A DNA stretch of 64,000 nucleotides from Zygaena filipendulae. Taxonomy: Eukaryota; Arthropoda; Insecta; Lepidoptera; Zygaenidae. The notes under the pieces were generated by a model. The model did not search any database and was not told where the DNA came from. It saw nothing but the letters and a program-made list of their open reading frames with translations. Within the stretch, counting starts at the first letter, position 1, and each line of letters opens with the position of its first letter. Location: assembly GCA_907165275.2 (NCBI GenBank), contig OU015674.1, positions 4,675,001-4,739,000 on the forward strand, in the 5' to 3' direction. The position numbers were made by a program, and so were the translations under genes. Positions 22,654 through 35,244 of this stretch are shown piece after piece.

Positions 22654-23839
22654 GCGTCCACTTAATCATAGGTACTATAACTTAGAAGGTACTTGCATGA
22701 ATTTTTTTTTCAGTCTATTTTAAAGATATATGGCCTACTTAAACAAAGCAAGAAAAAGAAAAAAAATATATGCATAAATTAATGAAATAGAGCGTTTCAA
22801 AGTTCCTACTTTAAACCTTACCGCCGAAACGCGGAATGACGTCACTTGTTCAAAATTACGCCTTATTAATCTGTAATAGAAATGTCACTGTTATGTGACA
22901 CTGACAGACAGATAACTTCAATATCCAAAAGCAAAATTAAGGTTGAACTGTATCGATTTACTTCCAAAAGTTCCAGTAAAGAATCGAATGCATGTTACCG
23001 ATGCATTTTAAAGTAAAAAACTTCAGAAAATGGAAAATATGCGTTGACTGTATGCACTTAGTTTCTTTTGCCTTCTCTGAAAGAGGTAAATGTTTCCTAA
23101 AAAAATAAAAGTGACGTCATGTGTTAAGCTTGACTGTGATTGGTGTTTCGTTGCAACGTTCCGTTTCACAAAATTAAAAGTTGAATATTTTGGAAACTAT
23201 TGAAATTTTTTTAGTAAATCTTTCACGATAATGCTTTTCTAAGGCTCTATTTTTGAAATATTGACACAATTTCTTATTATGAATTTCATGCAAGTACCCT
23301 ATTATGCACCGTATATTATGATCTTAGTTAACTACTTATGCAATTATACACTAAATGAACACTATATATACATGTCGATAGTGTAGATGTGTATGTAGAT
23401 ATTGGATAATCATTTTCCTGAGGTTGTGTAAAAACGACGAACACTGCGTCCAAACTCCAAACCAGATCGTTCTTACCTTAGAAAGTGACTACTCGTAGTA
23501 AATTCAGTTGTCGATCTATCAATTTGAAAAGACAGTATAGAAATTGGGGCAAGCTCCCCTTTCTGTGCTGTATCTATGTCAAACTAGTGTTAAGGTGACG
23601 TATAACGTAGAGACACGTTATAAAACTGTTCTTTAGTTTGCATTTTTAAGCAAAATTATAGCATCTTTTGGGGAGAAATGTTATCCTGTAACGTACTTCT
23701 ATATTTTAATCTATATTATAGAAGAACGAGTCACTTGTTGATTTGTACCAGTATTTAGTAAGTAATTGTAATTTTTTGTTGGATAGTCGTAATTGGCCTT
23801 CTTAATGTATAAAATCCATAAACTAAATTATATTTACGA
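22654..23839. other. Intronic sequence, nothing recognised
   Basis: AT-rich, no supported open frame, exon or well-matched repeat. Confidence 0.5.
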
Positions 23840-24020
23840 CCAAGTGAAATTTTCGTATTGACTATGGAAGCATTTTAGAGCCCGTTTTGAGAATTTTACT
23901 ATAGTAATACACATATATGGCAAACAGGCATTGCCATAGCAAAATTGACAATAGTGTTAGTCGACGCGACGGGCTCTAAAATGCGTCCATAGTAAATTTC
24001 AATATGAAAATTTCACCGTG
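23840..24020. mobile_element. Palindromic MITE-like element
   Basis: Arms of about 50 bp are inverted copies: aagtgaaattttcgtattg and cattttagagcccg on the left, mirrored by cgggctctaaaatg and caatatgaaaatttcac on the right. The right end abuts an RTE-like repeat beginning at 24023. Confidence 0.6.
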
Positions 24021-24022
24021 TA

Positions 24023-24290
24023 CTAGCTGTGCCCCGCGGTTTCACCCACGTGAGTTTCGGGATTGCCACAGGTACTATTTTTTTCTAAAATAAAAGTAGC
24101 CTAACTTCTCATAACATCAGCTAGATAGCTGTACCAGTGGGAGTCCCGTTAAAATCGGTCGAGCCGTTTCAGAGATTCGCCGTATATAAATAGTGCCTAA
24201 TCTAAATTTGTACACATGATACCTCTTGCATGCTCTGCCGAAAGGGTCACCAACTCAGCATTAGCTAGGTGCGTAGTATTTATATGTATA
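24023..24290 (+). repeat. RTE-like fragment plus a shared LINE-tail motif
   Basis: Starts tagctgtgccccgcggtttc and carries the aaaatcggtcgagccgtttc core. It is then followed by gcatgctctgccgaaagggt, a motif repeated almost exactly near 54940-54985. Confidence 0.6.
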
Positions 24291-24299
24291 GACTTTAGG

Positions 24300-25450
24300 G
24301 TAAAATAGTGTATGGATTTCACACGTCATGTAAAAAGTAAAAAAAGACGCAACATAAAATATGAATCCATACATAATTCTAATCAGTTTAAGTGCCGTTT
24401 CGACAAATCACATGTAATAATGTCTACGACGGACGGGCACGGGGCAAGTCCAGAGAACACAAGAGTGTCCCTTTGCAACAGAGTTGATTAAATTTGATGA
24501 CGCTTCGCTTTGACCGCGCGAGACGAGTCTCTGATCTTTTATTCTGTCGACTCCCAAAGGACTGTGGTGGAAGGTCATAGTACTTGACAGTGAGGATATC
24601 TGTCACACCAATATGTTATCACTACATATTATAAAACTAAGTCCTCCGCCAAGTCTGTCTGTCTGTACGCAATAAACGAACGAATCTACCGAACGAATTT
24701 TCATGCGGTTCACCATTTTCACCAGTAAATAGAGTGGTTCATGAGGAAGGCTTAGGTATCTTAATGTACCATATTCAGCGAATAAATAAATAAATATATA
24801 ATTTGTCAAGGTTTTGTGTAAATTTATTGAAATATTACGATAATAATTGCTAGAAGTGTCGGAAAAAGTAAAATAAGTAAGCAAAATGCACAATTTTTTT
24901 TTCAGGCTAAGTGCGTTTGCAAATCTTCGACTACGTATTATAGTCACTTAATCTGATGATCTTCAGTCCTCAAAAAAAGAAGTTAAAGTACCAAGTAAAA
25001 GTATAGCAGGTTATCCTTAAAAAACGTAGTATAAATTAATATACAGTAAGCAGTTAAGTATCACTCAAAATAACACATCAAAGTTATGATGACTTAGCTT
25101 TAAATCGGAGAAAATAAATGCGTTATGTTAATTAAATAAATATATCATTAAAAGCTTAAAGGGGATAACTTTATTTCGATGTTGATATTACAAACTTTGC
25201 AGACGACCGCTTTAAAGTTTCAATTCGACTTTTGACGATGCTGAGGGTGCTCTTAGGTTAAATGGTTATTAATCTTAGTGCAGGCAAATAACCGTTACTT
25301 ACATTTCTAACTTCATTTCTTAACTACCTTTCAACTGATACCGGTAAAACCACACAGAAAAGAATATATTAGCCAGAGAGGCAATGTAGGCCGGGCAGCC
25401 GCACATATAAAAAATAAAAAAATGCTCAAAACTTTCCAAAACTTTTGTAC
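24300..25450. other. Intronic sequence with one partial repeat
   Basis: A piece of the tctgtctgtacgcaataaac / cgaattttcatgcggttcac repeat subtype is at about 24640-24770. Otherwise nothing is recognised. Minus-strand open frames at 24424-24947 have no domain. Confidence 0.45.
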
Positions 25451-25454
25451 AATA

Positions 25455-25720
25455 CGAGCTGTGCCCCGCAATTTCACCTGCGATAGTTTCAGAGATCCCG
25501 CGGGATTTCCGGGATAAAAAATAGCCTAACTGAGTAGGTAATACTGGTTATAACATTAGCTATCTGCCAGTGAAAGTCCCGTTTAAATTGGTCCAGCCGT
25601 TTCAGAGATTAACCGGAACAAACAGGACACACATACAGAGAGACAGACAAATATTAAAAAAAATTGATATTTTGATATTAGTACCTACCTTATATGTATA
25701 ATTTCGTATGCATTTAGCAA
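25455..25720 (+). repeat. RTE-like repeat (acatcag subtype)
   Basis: Starts gagctgtgccccgcaatttc, has the gccagtgaaagtcccgttta and ggtccagccgtttcagagat blocks, and ends after a run of cacatacagagagacagac. Confidence 0.65.
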
Positions 25721-26270
25721 AAAGCTTTTAGTTTGAAATTACGAACAAAAAATTCGATTTTATTTACAAGCTTATAGCTTAGTGTGGGATCAAGTAGATC
25801 TGTGTGTTGTGAACTGGATTATTATTATTTATATGTCTAGATTCCATGCGGAGTGACTTTTAAAAACAACTATTAAATAGGTAATGATGTCGCAAATGAC
25901 TTTTAATACATTTAATGCATTTAGTTTACAAATACTCGTGTGCGTCACGAATAGATGCGTGGGCAAGAATTTGTCAGTGACACTGGTTTAATACGTTTTT
26001 TTTTATATTATACTAATTCACTACTCTTGTCTATGTCTACGTCTATGCTTCTATGTGCTCTGCGGATAAAACAACGGTAAAACTGGTAAAGGCACTTGAT
26101 ACAGTAAAATAAAATTATCGTTACATTTCGGTGTGATAGAATGACGCGAAAGGGGCGTCAGGAGAGTAGGTACGTCGCGGTCTGATCCCTTCGTATGTGA
26201 TCTCATGCATAATCGTATCTCCTTAACAAAAGAAACATCTCCTTAACAAAGCATACGCTTCATCTTTGGT

Positions 26271-27028
26271 CTCAAAAAGTTCGATCGTGTCTCTCAATTT
26301 CGTAAGGAACTTAAATGGCTTCCTATCCGCCACCGTAGGGACACTCGAATTCTTTTTCTACTATTTAATATTCTTCATAACCCAACTTCCCCGTCCTACC
26401 TACGAGAACGCTTTTCCTTTTATCGACCACCTGATGCTGTCTGTAGGTCACACCTCAAAACACGCCTATCTGTACCTGGTAATTCCAATAGAACTAAATT
26501 TTTTTCGTCCTCTTTCTCTTTCCATGCAGTTGCCCTGTGGAACTCTCTGCCACATGAAATCCGTGACTGTAGGACTATCTCTTTATTTAAAAAGCGAGTC
26601 AAGGAACACTATCTATCACTGTCTGTGTAGCTATTGTATTCATTTTTGTATTTATTTATAGTTATAGTATTTATTTCTATATATTACGTGTTATTATATA
26701 TTATATTGTCATGTAATTTTATGTAGGTATGTAGTTAGATAATGTAATTATTATTATGTTTATTTGGTTCTATTATTTTGTATGTATATTATTATTGTAT
26801 TATTATTGTATTATTATTTTATTATTATTGTATTATTATTGTATTGTACCTATCGAACAGATGCACACCAGATCAGCCTATTCTTTTCTCTTTTCCTGTT
26901 GCGGGTCTGCTGGAAGAAATTCCACATGGAATAAGCATGACCCTTGTACATGATTACTTTTATACTTTTTTTCCTTTTTTGTTGTCCTGTGTGCATTAAT
27001 TGTTAAATAAATAAATAAATAAATAAAC
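26271..27028 (+). pseudogene. CR1/L2-like LINE: reverse-transcriptase C-terminus and 3' UTR
   Basis: A continuous frame of 119 codons (26271-26630) reads LKKFDRVSQFRKELKWLPIR, then ILFLLFNILHN, SPSYLRERF and ALWNSLPHEIR, ending KKRVKEHYLSLSV. The WLPIR...LL..ILHN...PSYL..RF...LWNSLP..IR pattern is the well-known C-terminus of CR1/L2/Jockey-type LINE proteins. The 3' UTR has an (ATT)n-rich tract and ends in an (AATA)n tail at about 27004-27028. Everything upstream is missing, so this is a 5'-truncated dead insertion in the large Gfrl intron, in the opposite orientation to that gene. Confidence 0.8.
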
Positions 27029-27254
27029 GCTTTTCTGTACGGTGTCACGGTGTAATGTGAATACATGAACACTTGTTACATTGCGGTAAATGGATGACAG
27101 TAAACTAGACGAGTGATTTAAATGGTAAACCGAAATACGAAAACATTAGATATTTTTCAACAACATTCAACATCGGCTAAGTGTCAGCAACAAATCCTTT
27201 TGATCCCACAATAAGCTTTTATTACACTACAGACGCTTTTTGTTTATTTATTTA

Positions 27255-27735
27255 CTAACCAGCTGATCCACGCGGTTTACCCGGAGTTACCGCGGGGATT
27301 CCGGGATAAAAGTACCCTATATCGGTACCTTATTTATACTTATATCTAATATACTTATTTCAATGACAGTGAAGCCATTTTGTGACGCGACTGCATCGCG
27401 GCCCTGTCGGAAGACCAGCGCTTCATTATGTTCTGCCCCACAGACATAATGAAGCATTTATGCTGAGGCAGTGACCGATTGGCCCCCACACAGCACACCC
27501 TTCTATCTCCTTCATAATATTTGTTAAGTTTGTATTTTGTCCGTCTCTTATTTTTTATCTTTATGTGGGGACCAATAAACTCATTTTTCTTTTCTTTCTT
27601 TCTTTCTTTCTTTCTATATACTTTGCTAATAACGTGCATGAAAAATTCCATGATGATCGGTTGAGTTGTTAAGGCGTGAAAGCGTAACAAACAAACAAAC
27701 AAACTCACATTCGCATTTATTAGTTAGGATACCTT
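27255..27735 (+). repeat. RTE-like repeat interrupted by another retroelement
   Basis: The unit starts at 27260 and resumes at about 27620 with a tgatgatcggttgagttgtt core. The intervening ~250 bp contains cttcattatgttctgcccca, an accaataaactc signal and a (TTTC)n tail at about 27587-27615. A younger retroelement has therefore inserted into an older one. Confidence 0.6.
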
Positions 27736-28094
27736 ATTAATATATTATAACACGTATTACAATTTTTTCCGATATCGATAATACTATAAGTATGCTAAAA
27801 AAAAAAAAAAATAGTAAGTAGGTACCATATCTATTTGTGATAAAAAATACTGTATTTTATAATTAAATTATAATATAATAATAGAACAGACGCCGCAGTG
27901 TAAGAAAATATCACCAACTAAAATTCGTTTAAAAACTAGCACTGACGATCCACCTCAATTTTTTTACTTACCTAGTATACCTATCGTGGAAAAGAAAAAG
28001 CAAACATGGTAAATTTTATTTTATTTATTAATTTTTCTAAATGATAATAATAAATATTTATGATAAATACCGCATGTTAGGTCACTACATAATA

Positions 28095-28295
28095 TGAAAA
28101 AAGTCCTCTGCCGCGTCTGTCTGTCCGTCTGTCTGTTCGCGATAAACTCAAAAACTACGGAACGGATTTTCACGCGGTTTTTACTAATAGATAAAGTGAT
28201 TCAAGAGGAAGGTTTGTATGTATAGTTTATCCTAAAATTTTTGGGGGAACTCTGAAATTACCCCAGGTGAAATTTCAGGGGAGAGCTGGTTACTA
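28095..28295 (-). repeat. RTE-like repeat (gcgataaactc subtype)
   Basis: The plus strand has gtctgtccgtctgtctgttc, gattttcacgcggtttttac and a degenerate cagggg end near 28285. This matches the subtype seen at 24640 and 46815-47005. Confidence 0.6.
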
Positions 28296-28656
28296 TATAA
28301 AATCAACGGTTATAAATTATAATCGATATTTGAGGAGTGAGCTCACAAGTGTGGTAGGTACCAATAACAGGTTAGGAACGTCATGATTGAGGCTTAAGTT
28401 ACCTTTAATAGATTTGTTTTTATTTTTCATGTTTTATTAGCAGCATTTCTAATAGCATTAATCCACGAAAGCAAAATCCTTGAAATTTGATTGAGAATTG
28501 ACTGCATAGGCTAAGTTTCTTTTGCCTCTCCCAAAACAGTATTTTTTAACGTGTAGCGTGTGACAGTGACAGTTCAGAGAACAAAAAGATTAACGCCATT
28601 CGCTTTGACGTTTTTGACATAATGCTTTCTGACCGTAGTACTCAGCCGTAAGTAAA

Positions 28657-28713
28657 ACGTAGTGATTACCTTCTCTCTGGCCGTAAGGTAACCACCTGAG
28701 GTAATCACTACGT
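28657..28713. repeat. 15-bp inverted repeat
   Basis: acgtagtgattacct at 28657-28671 and its exact reverse complement at 28699-28713, separated by 27 bp. No known function. Confidence 0.75.
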
Positions 28714-29234
28714 AGAATGTACTTATTAATTCCATGTTTCTGACTCATTTTATCACAGGCTAAAATATGCTTGTTTCTTTTTTAATGTTACTTTTTCGTA
28801 TCACGTTAGTTTGGAAATATCTTAGAAGACATGATTTTTCATAGCGGGTGGCTCTAGTTTTATTCATGATCTTTGTTTTATTCCTGTATGTCTATGTCCT
28901 CAGCGATGTACATGTACTTATATAATTGGTAATTTAATAAACGGAAAAAATTAATTATTCAAAAGGAAAATGTTATTACCCGGACGTTAACAATGGATAG
29001 ATATCAAAACATCAATTTCCGAATGGCCTCCAATTATTATTAAAGACCTATCTAGTCATCATGACTATATAGATAAGGGTGGGGACACAATATATTTTAA
29101 TGCTAAGAGTATTTAACCAACCGGAATTCTATAATAGAGCTCGACTCATATACCCGGCCTTGTATATATTGGTGTTAAGTCTGTACCTATTACTTGATTA
29201 TATTTTTTTTATTGTAATACCTGTAAATACTAAA

Positions 29235-29340
29235 TATATAGTATTTATCCCTATACTCCACCTGGTAGCCTGAAAGACATCACTTTGTAGTGATAAGGCC
29301 GCCCTTTGAAGCCACTTAATACTTTCTGTTTTATAAGTTT
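29235..29340 (+). repeat. LINE 3' UTR fragment (gataaggccgcc type)
   Basis: Contains ctggtagcctgaaagacatc and gtgataaggccgcc. The same motif is at 48455-48545. The sequence is very common in lepidopteran LINE tails; the exact family is not assigned. Confidence 0.5.
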
Positions 29341-29662
29341 TTAGTCATTGTCTTTAGCTATGGCTCGACCGCCACCAAAGGGGAAGCTTCCCGCCGGGCG
29401 AGGTGGTATGGCCGGGGAACTGCGGCTCCGACTTTAGATCGTCAAAGGTTGTTTATAATATTATGTTTGCAGCGCAGTCGTGTAAACGTCGTTAGCGCGA
29501 TTCAGGATTTCACGCGTCATGCGCCGGCGGGGAAAGAGAGTCCTCACCACTATACCTCTAGGCTCACCACTACGTTGTGGTGGGGCGTGGGGAGGCACGA
29601 AAATCGCGGGCAGCGGAGTGTCGCTTCTTTATATTAATACGTATAGTTAGTATTGGTCTTAC

Positions 29663-29785
29663 CAAGTTCAGTACCGCAGACACGAGGAAGGATACCCAGG
29701 ATGGCGGCGCACGAGGTATCTTCAAAGCAGAGCTGCCGTGCTAAGAGGCAGTTCAGGATTGCCATAGTGCCTTTTATGGCAGGCC
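29663..29785 (-). CDS. Gfrl: Gfrl exon A (start of first GDNF/GAS1 repeat)
   Basis: This 123-nt exon sits between an acceptor (tgttacag before 29785) and a donor (gtaagacc after 29663). It opens with two bases of a split codon and ends with one. The readable part includes NCLLARQLC, CFEDTSC and the ending ILPRVCGTEL, giving the C-x6-C-x5-C start of a GDNF/GAS1 repeat. Its last base joins the first two bases of the exon at 11945 to make a GTG (Val) codon, so the reading frame continues. An exon with the signal peptide must precede it, because it starts mid-codon. This is the most 5' coding exon I can support. Confidence 0.72.
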
Positions 29786-31506
29786 CTGTAACAGTAAAAA
29801 GTTATAACAATTACTTATTTGATTTTTTATTTTTTTTTATTTTAAGCTACCTGGCAAATAAATCCACAGAACAGAAAATAACAGATAGAAGGGACATCAA
29901 CTTAGTTTAGTATGAAAACAGATGAACACCAGTGTCGTCGGGTGTTTTTCGCACAGAAAACTATTCATCACGGACAAAAACATTCATTAACGTAAAGAAA
30001 TACATTAAACGCTTTATGGTTATGTTTTTACTTAGTCAATGTTTTCATTATTCACAGTTTTAGGAATATTGTGGTAAATACTATATACTTGGGATGGCAG
30101 CAGAAGAAGTTTTGGGCAAGTTAGAGCATTTGCTCTATTATAATTTCCTTTGCAACGGTAGCGCGCTTGCCCCCGCCTACATATTGTCCTCTCTAGTTAA
30201 TTTATTTTCTCTGTGGTTAAACCACTGTGGACAAAACTATAAATATCAAGGTCGGTTAGATTTATGCAGATTTTTGTATTTCCCCGTTTAATTGTCGCTA
30301 AGCACGTACATATTATACCTAATTATTCACATAAACCTAAATATATACATACACAAAAAACAATCAATCTAATGCCTTTGATTTGCACGGATGTTTTAGG
30401 AATTTAAGTTCTGGCTCACATATGTAGAACTTCTTCCTAATAGGTTTGGTTAAAGTGACTATTAAAAAAAAACCTTCTTGTCTAGCAATAGCTAGGGCTC
30501 AGATCTTATCGGGGCGCCAGGTATACGAACTGATGCCGCAAAAGAAATCGAATCCAAATATCACCTTACTACATTTCCGAGGTATAATCTAAGTTGCTGA
30601 TCAAACCACCTCCATTCGCTTCCGGTTAACTGCAGAATTATGCAAAAAGTAGGGGGAAGTTACGGGAATAATACACGGTAAAATCTCAACTTCCGACTAA
30701 GGCTATGTGTAGTTAATATAGGATGCTGTATCATTCTGAAAGCGGGCAGGTTGGTTAGCAAAACAAGAAACTTTCTGAGTCTGGAGAGGTAAAATTCAGC
30801 CAAATTACGTGATTTAGAATTCAACAGTCCGAGTTTATACTGAGAACTGTTTCCTCCGAAAAGATTGTACCTTTCGGTTTCCACTCATAGTGATTTTAGA
30901 ACAACTTTATTTTGTATACAGGCTTGCGCAATTTATTACAGAAAAATAGTATTAGATACTTTTAAAATTCTTGATAATAATAATAATAATAAAAATTCTT
31001 AGAGATTTCACTCTCGTGTTCCTTCGGAAACGCTTCACACTAGGTTAATGAGAACCTCCTTCTTTTTGGGAAGTCGGTTAAAAAGGACTCTAAATTTTGA
31101 CCTATGACATACCTATATGCGAAAATTTGTATGTGCCAAATATATTAAATAAAACGGTTTTAAAATACAAGATATTCCAACACTCTAAACTTTCATATTA
31201 CCTACAGTCGGTCTACTACGCAAACTTAGTTTGTACAAGCAGACAACTGATATAATACTTATAATATTTAGACAATACAATATGATTTTTTTTTTTAAAT
31301 ACATTATTATAATACACTCGTAACACTCATAAGGAAAAGCGCAAATAAATGTTTATCTGACGCGGGAATGGAAGTGGAACCCGGGATACCTGAAGTAGCT
31401 GCCAGATTCACTTAAGTATCACTAAATCAACCATCACCTAATTTGTAACGAAATTCATAAGTTTACCCCAATGGCATAATATACTCGTAATGGGGATGAT
31501 GACTAC
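29786..31506. other. Upstream of Gfrl exon A, no exon found
   Basis: An upstream Gfrl exon with the signal peptide is expected on the minus strand, but nothing here has the right phase and composition. A 65-codon plus-strand frame at 30094-30291 and minor repeats (for example a gggaagtcggttaaaaagga tract near 31070) are the only items. Confidence 0.45.
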
Positions 31507-31797
31507 TTTTGAAAATAAAAAATTCTAATTAGTCCGTCAGTTAGAAAATAAAAAAAACAATAGACACGTATTTTTGCCTTTTCAAATAAATTAAAATATA
31601 GAGAGATAAAGCGCATTAAAGTTTAGGGTGAGGGGCTCGTGACGTTACTAACCGCTAAAACCGCCATACAGACTGTCCTGATAGTGACGTCACGCGAAAT
31701 TTCAACTCAATGTATCGGATATATTACGGAAAAAATTAAAAAATACGTGTCCAATATTTTTTATTAATCTACAAGACGGACTAAAAAAATGAGTCAA
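31507..31797 (+). mobile_element. TGACGTCA-box MITE, copy 2
   Basis: Same organisation as copy 1, with one perfect TGACGTCA (31685-31692) and one decayed to TGACGTTA. The right end reads aagacggactaaaaaaatga and the left carries attagtccgtcagttagaaa. Confidence 0.7.
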
Positions 31798-32319
31798 CAT
31801 GCCCATTGTCTGGTCAGAAAAATCTTGTGCTAATAGTGACTAAATCAATAATAAATATTATTGGCGTTAACAGTACCTAACTACCTACATACATATACAC
31901 CCAGGTCCCAGATCACACATTGTCCCGTGCAGAATCGAACCTACACTCTACAGTTTCTTATATACAAGTCAAGGCTGATACTGACTATACGTCTAGGTTA
32001 CGAACGTAGATATGGTGGTTATAAATGGAAAATAAATGGTTACTTTTCCCCATAGCCCCCACTTTCTTTGTAAACCTTACTTTTTGTATTCTGGCACTCT
32101 GCTCCTCGATCGATAGCATATCTTAACTTTCAAGGATTTCCAACCTATTTGAAGATGATTTGAAGCAAGTACTGCGTATTTATTTTATGAATTTCATAAG
32201 TACAACTTCAATTATCTTTTTATAGGAAGTTTATGTAATATTTGCATACTATACGATTATGAATACAATTTACGATATCTTAATAGTATAAATGCGAATG
32301 GTTTTTTTTACGCTTTCAT

Positions 32320-32455
32320 GCTATTCAAGAGTCGTCATTAAATGCATACATGTTGCCAGGGGTACAGAAAAAGGAGATAGGCTACTTTTTATCCCGGAAT
32401 TCCTCCGGGAACACCGAAAATAATGCAGGTGAAACCTCGAACAGCTAATAAGAAA
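32320..32455 (-). repeat. RTE-like fragment
   Basis: Read in reverse it begins near gaggtttcacctgcattat and retains the gtacccctggcaacatgtat block. Confidence 0.6.
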
Positions 32456-32639
32456 AAATTTAAGACTTGGAAAGGGTTTTGGTTCCATACCTAAATTACC
32501 TAAAAAGATCTCCATCGTTCTTTGTGAATTTGACCGATGATTTTTTTCCCTGTTTTATACCGAGAAGGCTTCGAGTAAATTGCTTATTGATTAACTGTCA
32601 ACCTGCCAATATCCTATAAAGAAACTAACAAGTAATGAA

Positions 32640-33375
32640 ATAAGATCTGGGGGCACGGTAGTGCCCCCGCCAAGACGAGCCAAGAGAAGCGGGAGCACTA
32701 CCTATCTTTTCTAAAAACGCTTCGTCGTTTTTTTGAACCCTTATAACTTGGGTTTGGATTATACCAGATAAACGAAATTCTCGGCATATGTTGTCAATAG
32801 CAGACTATCAAACATAAAAAGTTTTAATTGCATAGTTCTTATACTTTAGATTTTATTGATATATAAAAAACCCTGATTTCGTCACTGACTCACTGATGAT
32901 CATCAAAATTCTTAGGGTATTTTCTAATGTCTTAGAAAGCTGAAATTTGGCATGTAAGCTATTATTAGTACACAAACAACAAAAAAAATTATAAAACTTG
33001 TAACTTTTATCCCCCAACCCCTTAAACTAGGGGATCGAAGTTTGTAGGTATGGGAATCCCGCAATTTTGATTTACAAAAAGAAATGAAATCCCACCAAAA
33101 ATATTTTCATTTAAAATGCCTATTCTTTATCCACTGTTAATTACTTTAGTGTTATACAAAGGTTCTTGCAGTAACGAAACGGCCAAGCCACATATTCTAA
33201 CTAAGGCGTAGAGTTTGAGAAGTTGGGACTTATAGAATTAGGGTGTGTAGAGTTATAAGCTTGACTCTACATGAGATCTGATAACTTTTTGACAGTGCCC
33301 GTCATATGAACTCGTCTTGGCATCATTTTACATGAAAATGTTTTTGGTGGGATTGTTTACTACACTATATTAGTT
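32640..33375. repeat. Unassigned dispersed repeat with a GC hairpin
   Basis: A perfect 8-bp stem, gggggcac-ggta-gtgccccc (32649-32668), opens a stretch that includes cactgactcactgatgatca and cccccaaccccttaaactag. This looks like a known kind of lepidopteran repeat, but I cannot name the family or fix the ends. Confidence 0.35.
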
Positions 33376-33639
33376 AGTTGGTTAAAAGTTTTGGTCGGTC
33401 ATCTCTGTTGAACGATTGGCAGTTCCTTTGAAACAATAATGTCTTGTTCAGAATTTCGTCTTAAGGACGCCACTAACTTTATATCTTGCCGATTCTAGAA
33501 GATTTCATTTATAGTTACGACACGAGTTATATAGTTCAGGTATTATTTATCATCCCGATACCAAGAGCTCCCGAGGGGATCGTGAAATAAAAGCTAGTGG
33601 TAGCTAATCTTACCATTATAATATATGGAAAAGTGAGTA

Positions 33640-33765
33640 TATTTATTTGTTTGTAACGCTTTCACGCCTTATCTACTTAACCGATCATCATGAGATTTTG
33701 CATACACGTTGTCAAAGAACATAGGGTATTTTTTGTCCAGGAAACGCCGGCGAAAAGCTAGTATA
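33640..33765 (-). repeat. RTE-like fragment
   Basis: The plus strand reads tttgtttgtaacgctttcac, aaccgatcatcatgagattt and gcatacacgttgtcaaagaa, then a truncated start. Confidence 0.6.
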
Positions 33766-34000
33766 GAATAAATGCAGCTTGAGTTTTCACTTACTTTTGT
33801 ATTATATATTTTTTATTACTATCCCAGTATAGGTACTAAGGGACGTTTGAAAGAGGGGTTCAGTATTCGATTCTCATCTCAAATATATATATAAATATAA
33901 CATATTTTTTAAGGTAATAACAAAAAAATACATGTAGTTGAGCACACAACTTGCTATCTTGCTAACTCGCTGTCATTTGTACTTATAATATTTTCATAGG

Positions 34001-34105
34001 TATGTATTTAATTATTTTTGTTAAATCATGTTTGTATAAAATAGTTGTATTTGTGTTGTGTCTCTGTTTCCAAATAAATGCCTTTTCTTTCTTTCTTTCT
34101 TTCTA
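34001..34105 (+). repeat. SINE/LINE tail with (TTTC)n
   Basis: tgtgttgtgtctctgtttcc followed by aaataaatgcc and a CTTT run to 34104. Closely similar tails are at 40555-40620 and 18175-18240. Confidence 0.55.
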
Positions 34106-34449
34106 TCGCGCTGAGTGGAATGCCGTTAGAGCGCTGCCGCGCGACGAGAAAGTTAATGTAAAAGTCATTAACCAGCATAAAACCACGTTTTTATTAAAGA
34201 ATTTCCTGTGATTTGTCAGTTTTTTTTTGTTACTTTCAAACATGAACTATCGAGGGCTGAAATATTTTCCTCGTTTAATTACATCCTGTATACTAAAATG
34301 ATTGCACTTGTTATGCAATAGTTCCATACATTTACTATCCATGCTCAATCCACAAAGAGGAGACGCTTAATTATTCATACTGCGTCCAGAGTATAGTTGG
34401 GGGGAGGAGACAGCATGTCGGAAAATAAAGCCACTTATTTTGAGCTTGT

Positions 34450-34725
34450 CTAAATTGCTGTGAGTAACACCAGGGATTTAAGGCTAGTGCTCTCTGCTTC
34501 CAGTTGAACGAAGAACTTGGAAGACAGGCGATATTTTTTGCGATGGAACTGCAGTCCGTATAACAAGTTTCCATCTTGAGTGTCGCGTTTGAAATGTGTT
34601 TTGTTGAAAATATATTTTGCAAGTACAACTTTTACATTTGTAAAGGATCGGTAGTCTTGTCCGATCGATACGAAGATGTTTAAAGTTTGTTTGTAGTGCT
34701 CACTGGAGTGGAACTGTTTTGTCAT
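34450..34725 (-). CDS. Unrecognised small open frame, possibly chance
   Basis: 91 codons from an ATG (34725) to a stop. The sequence is basic, starting MTKQFHSSEHYKQTL and including GNLLYGLQFHRKKYRLSSKF. Base composition is a little more balanced than the surrounding DNA. No domain, signal peptide or splice context is recognised. It lies about 1 kb downstream of beta-tubulin on the same strand. It may be a fragment of an old element. Confidence 0.2.
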   Translation of the reverse strand: MTKQFHSSEHYKQTLNIFVSIGQDYRSFTNVKVVLAKYIFNKTHFKRDTQDGNLLYGLQFHRKKYRLSSKFFVQLEAESTSLKSLVLLTAI

Positions 34726-35244
34726 AACCTAAGCAAACAGTAGGTTGATATTATAAATTTGTTATCTAAACTATCTAAACATTTCTTCTTTTGTTCATGG
34801 CTTTTATTTTTTGTAACAGCAATTTCGCTAATGTCAAGCTATGGATCCATCATAAAGGACAAAGAAGTTATGAAAATTCCCGTTAGATTATTAATAGGTG
34901 AAAGCCATACCAATGAGTATATACCTACTATATAACAACTACGTTTTGTAACGTTAAGTCTTCCTTGTTTCAGTTAACTAGCATCTATTTTGAACCCTGA
35001 GCAGTAAACTGGCTTTCAAGAGAGCTATGTTTTCACTTGGGGAACAATCTAACATTTACTGAAGATTTGGTGTGACTACGGATTGCTTGGGAGAGATTTT
35101 TATAACTAAAAAACATCGTCAATGGCAAATTGTAATTATAGGCGCCATTATTAAAGAAAATTCCCGTTGAAAGCGGCTAGAATTGTACTGTGATAGACGG
35201 AGATTTTTATTACTAAGAAAACATTTTCATGGGCAAAATTTACA

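Noticed and set aside
26756..27072. Overlapping 64-73 codon frames near an (ATT)n tract
   Set aside because: They lie in the 3' UTR of the CR1/L2-like LINE and are Tyr/Ile low complexity.
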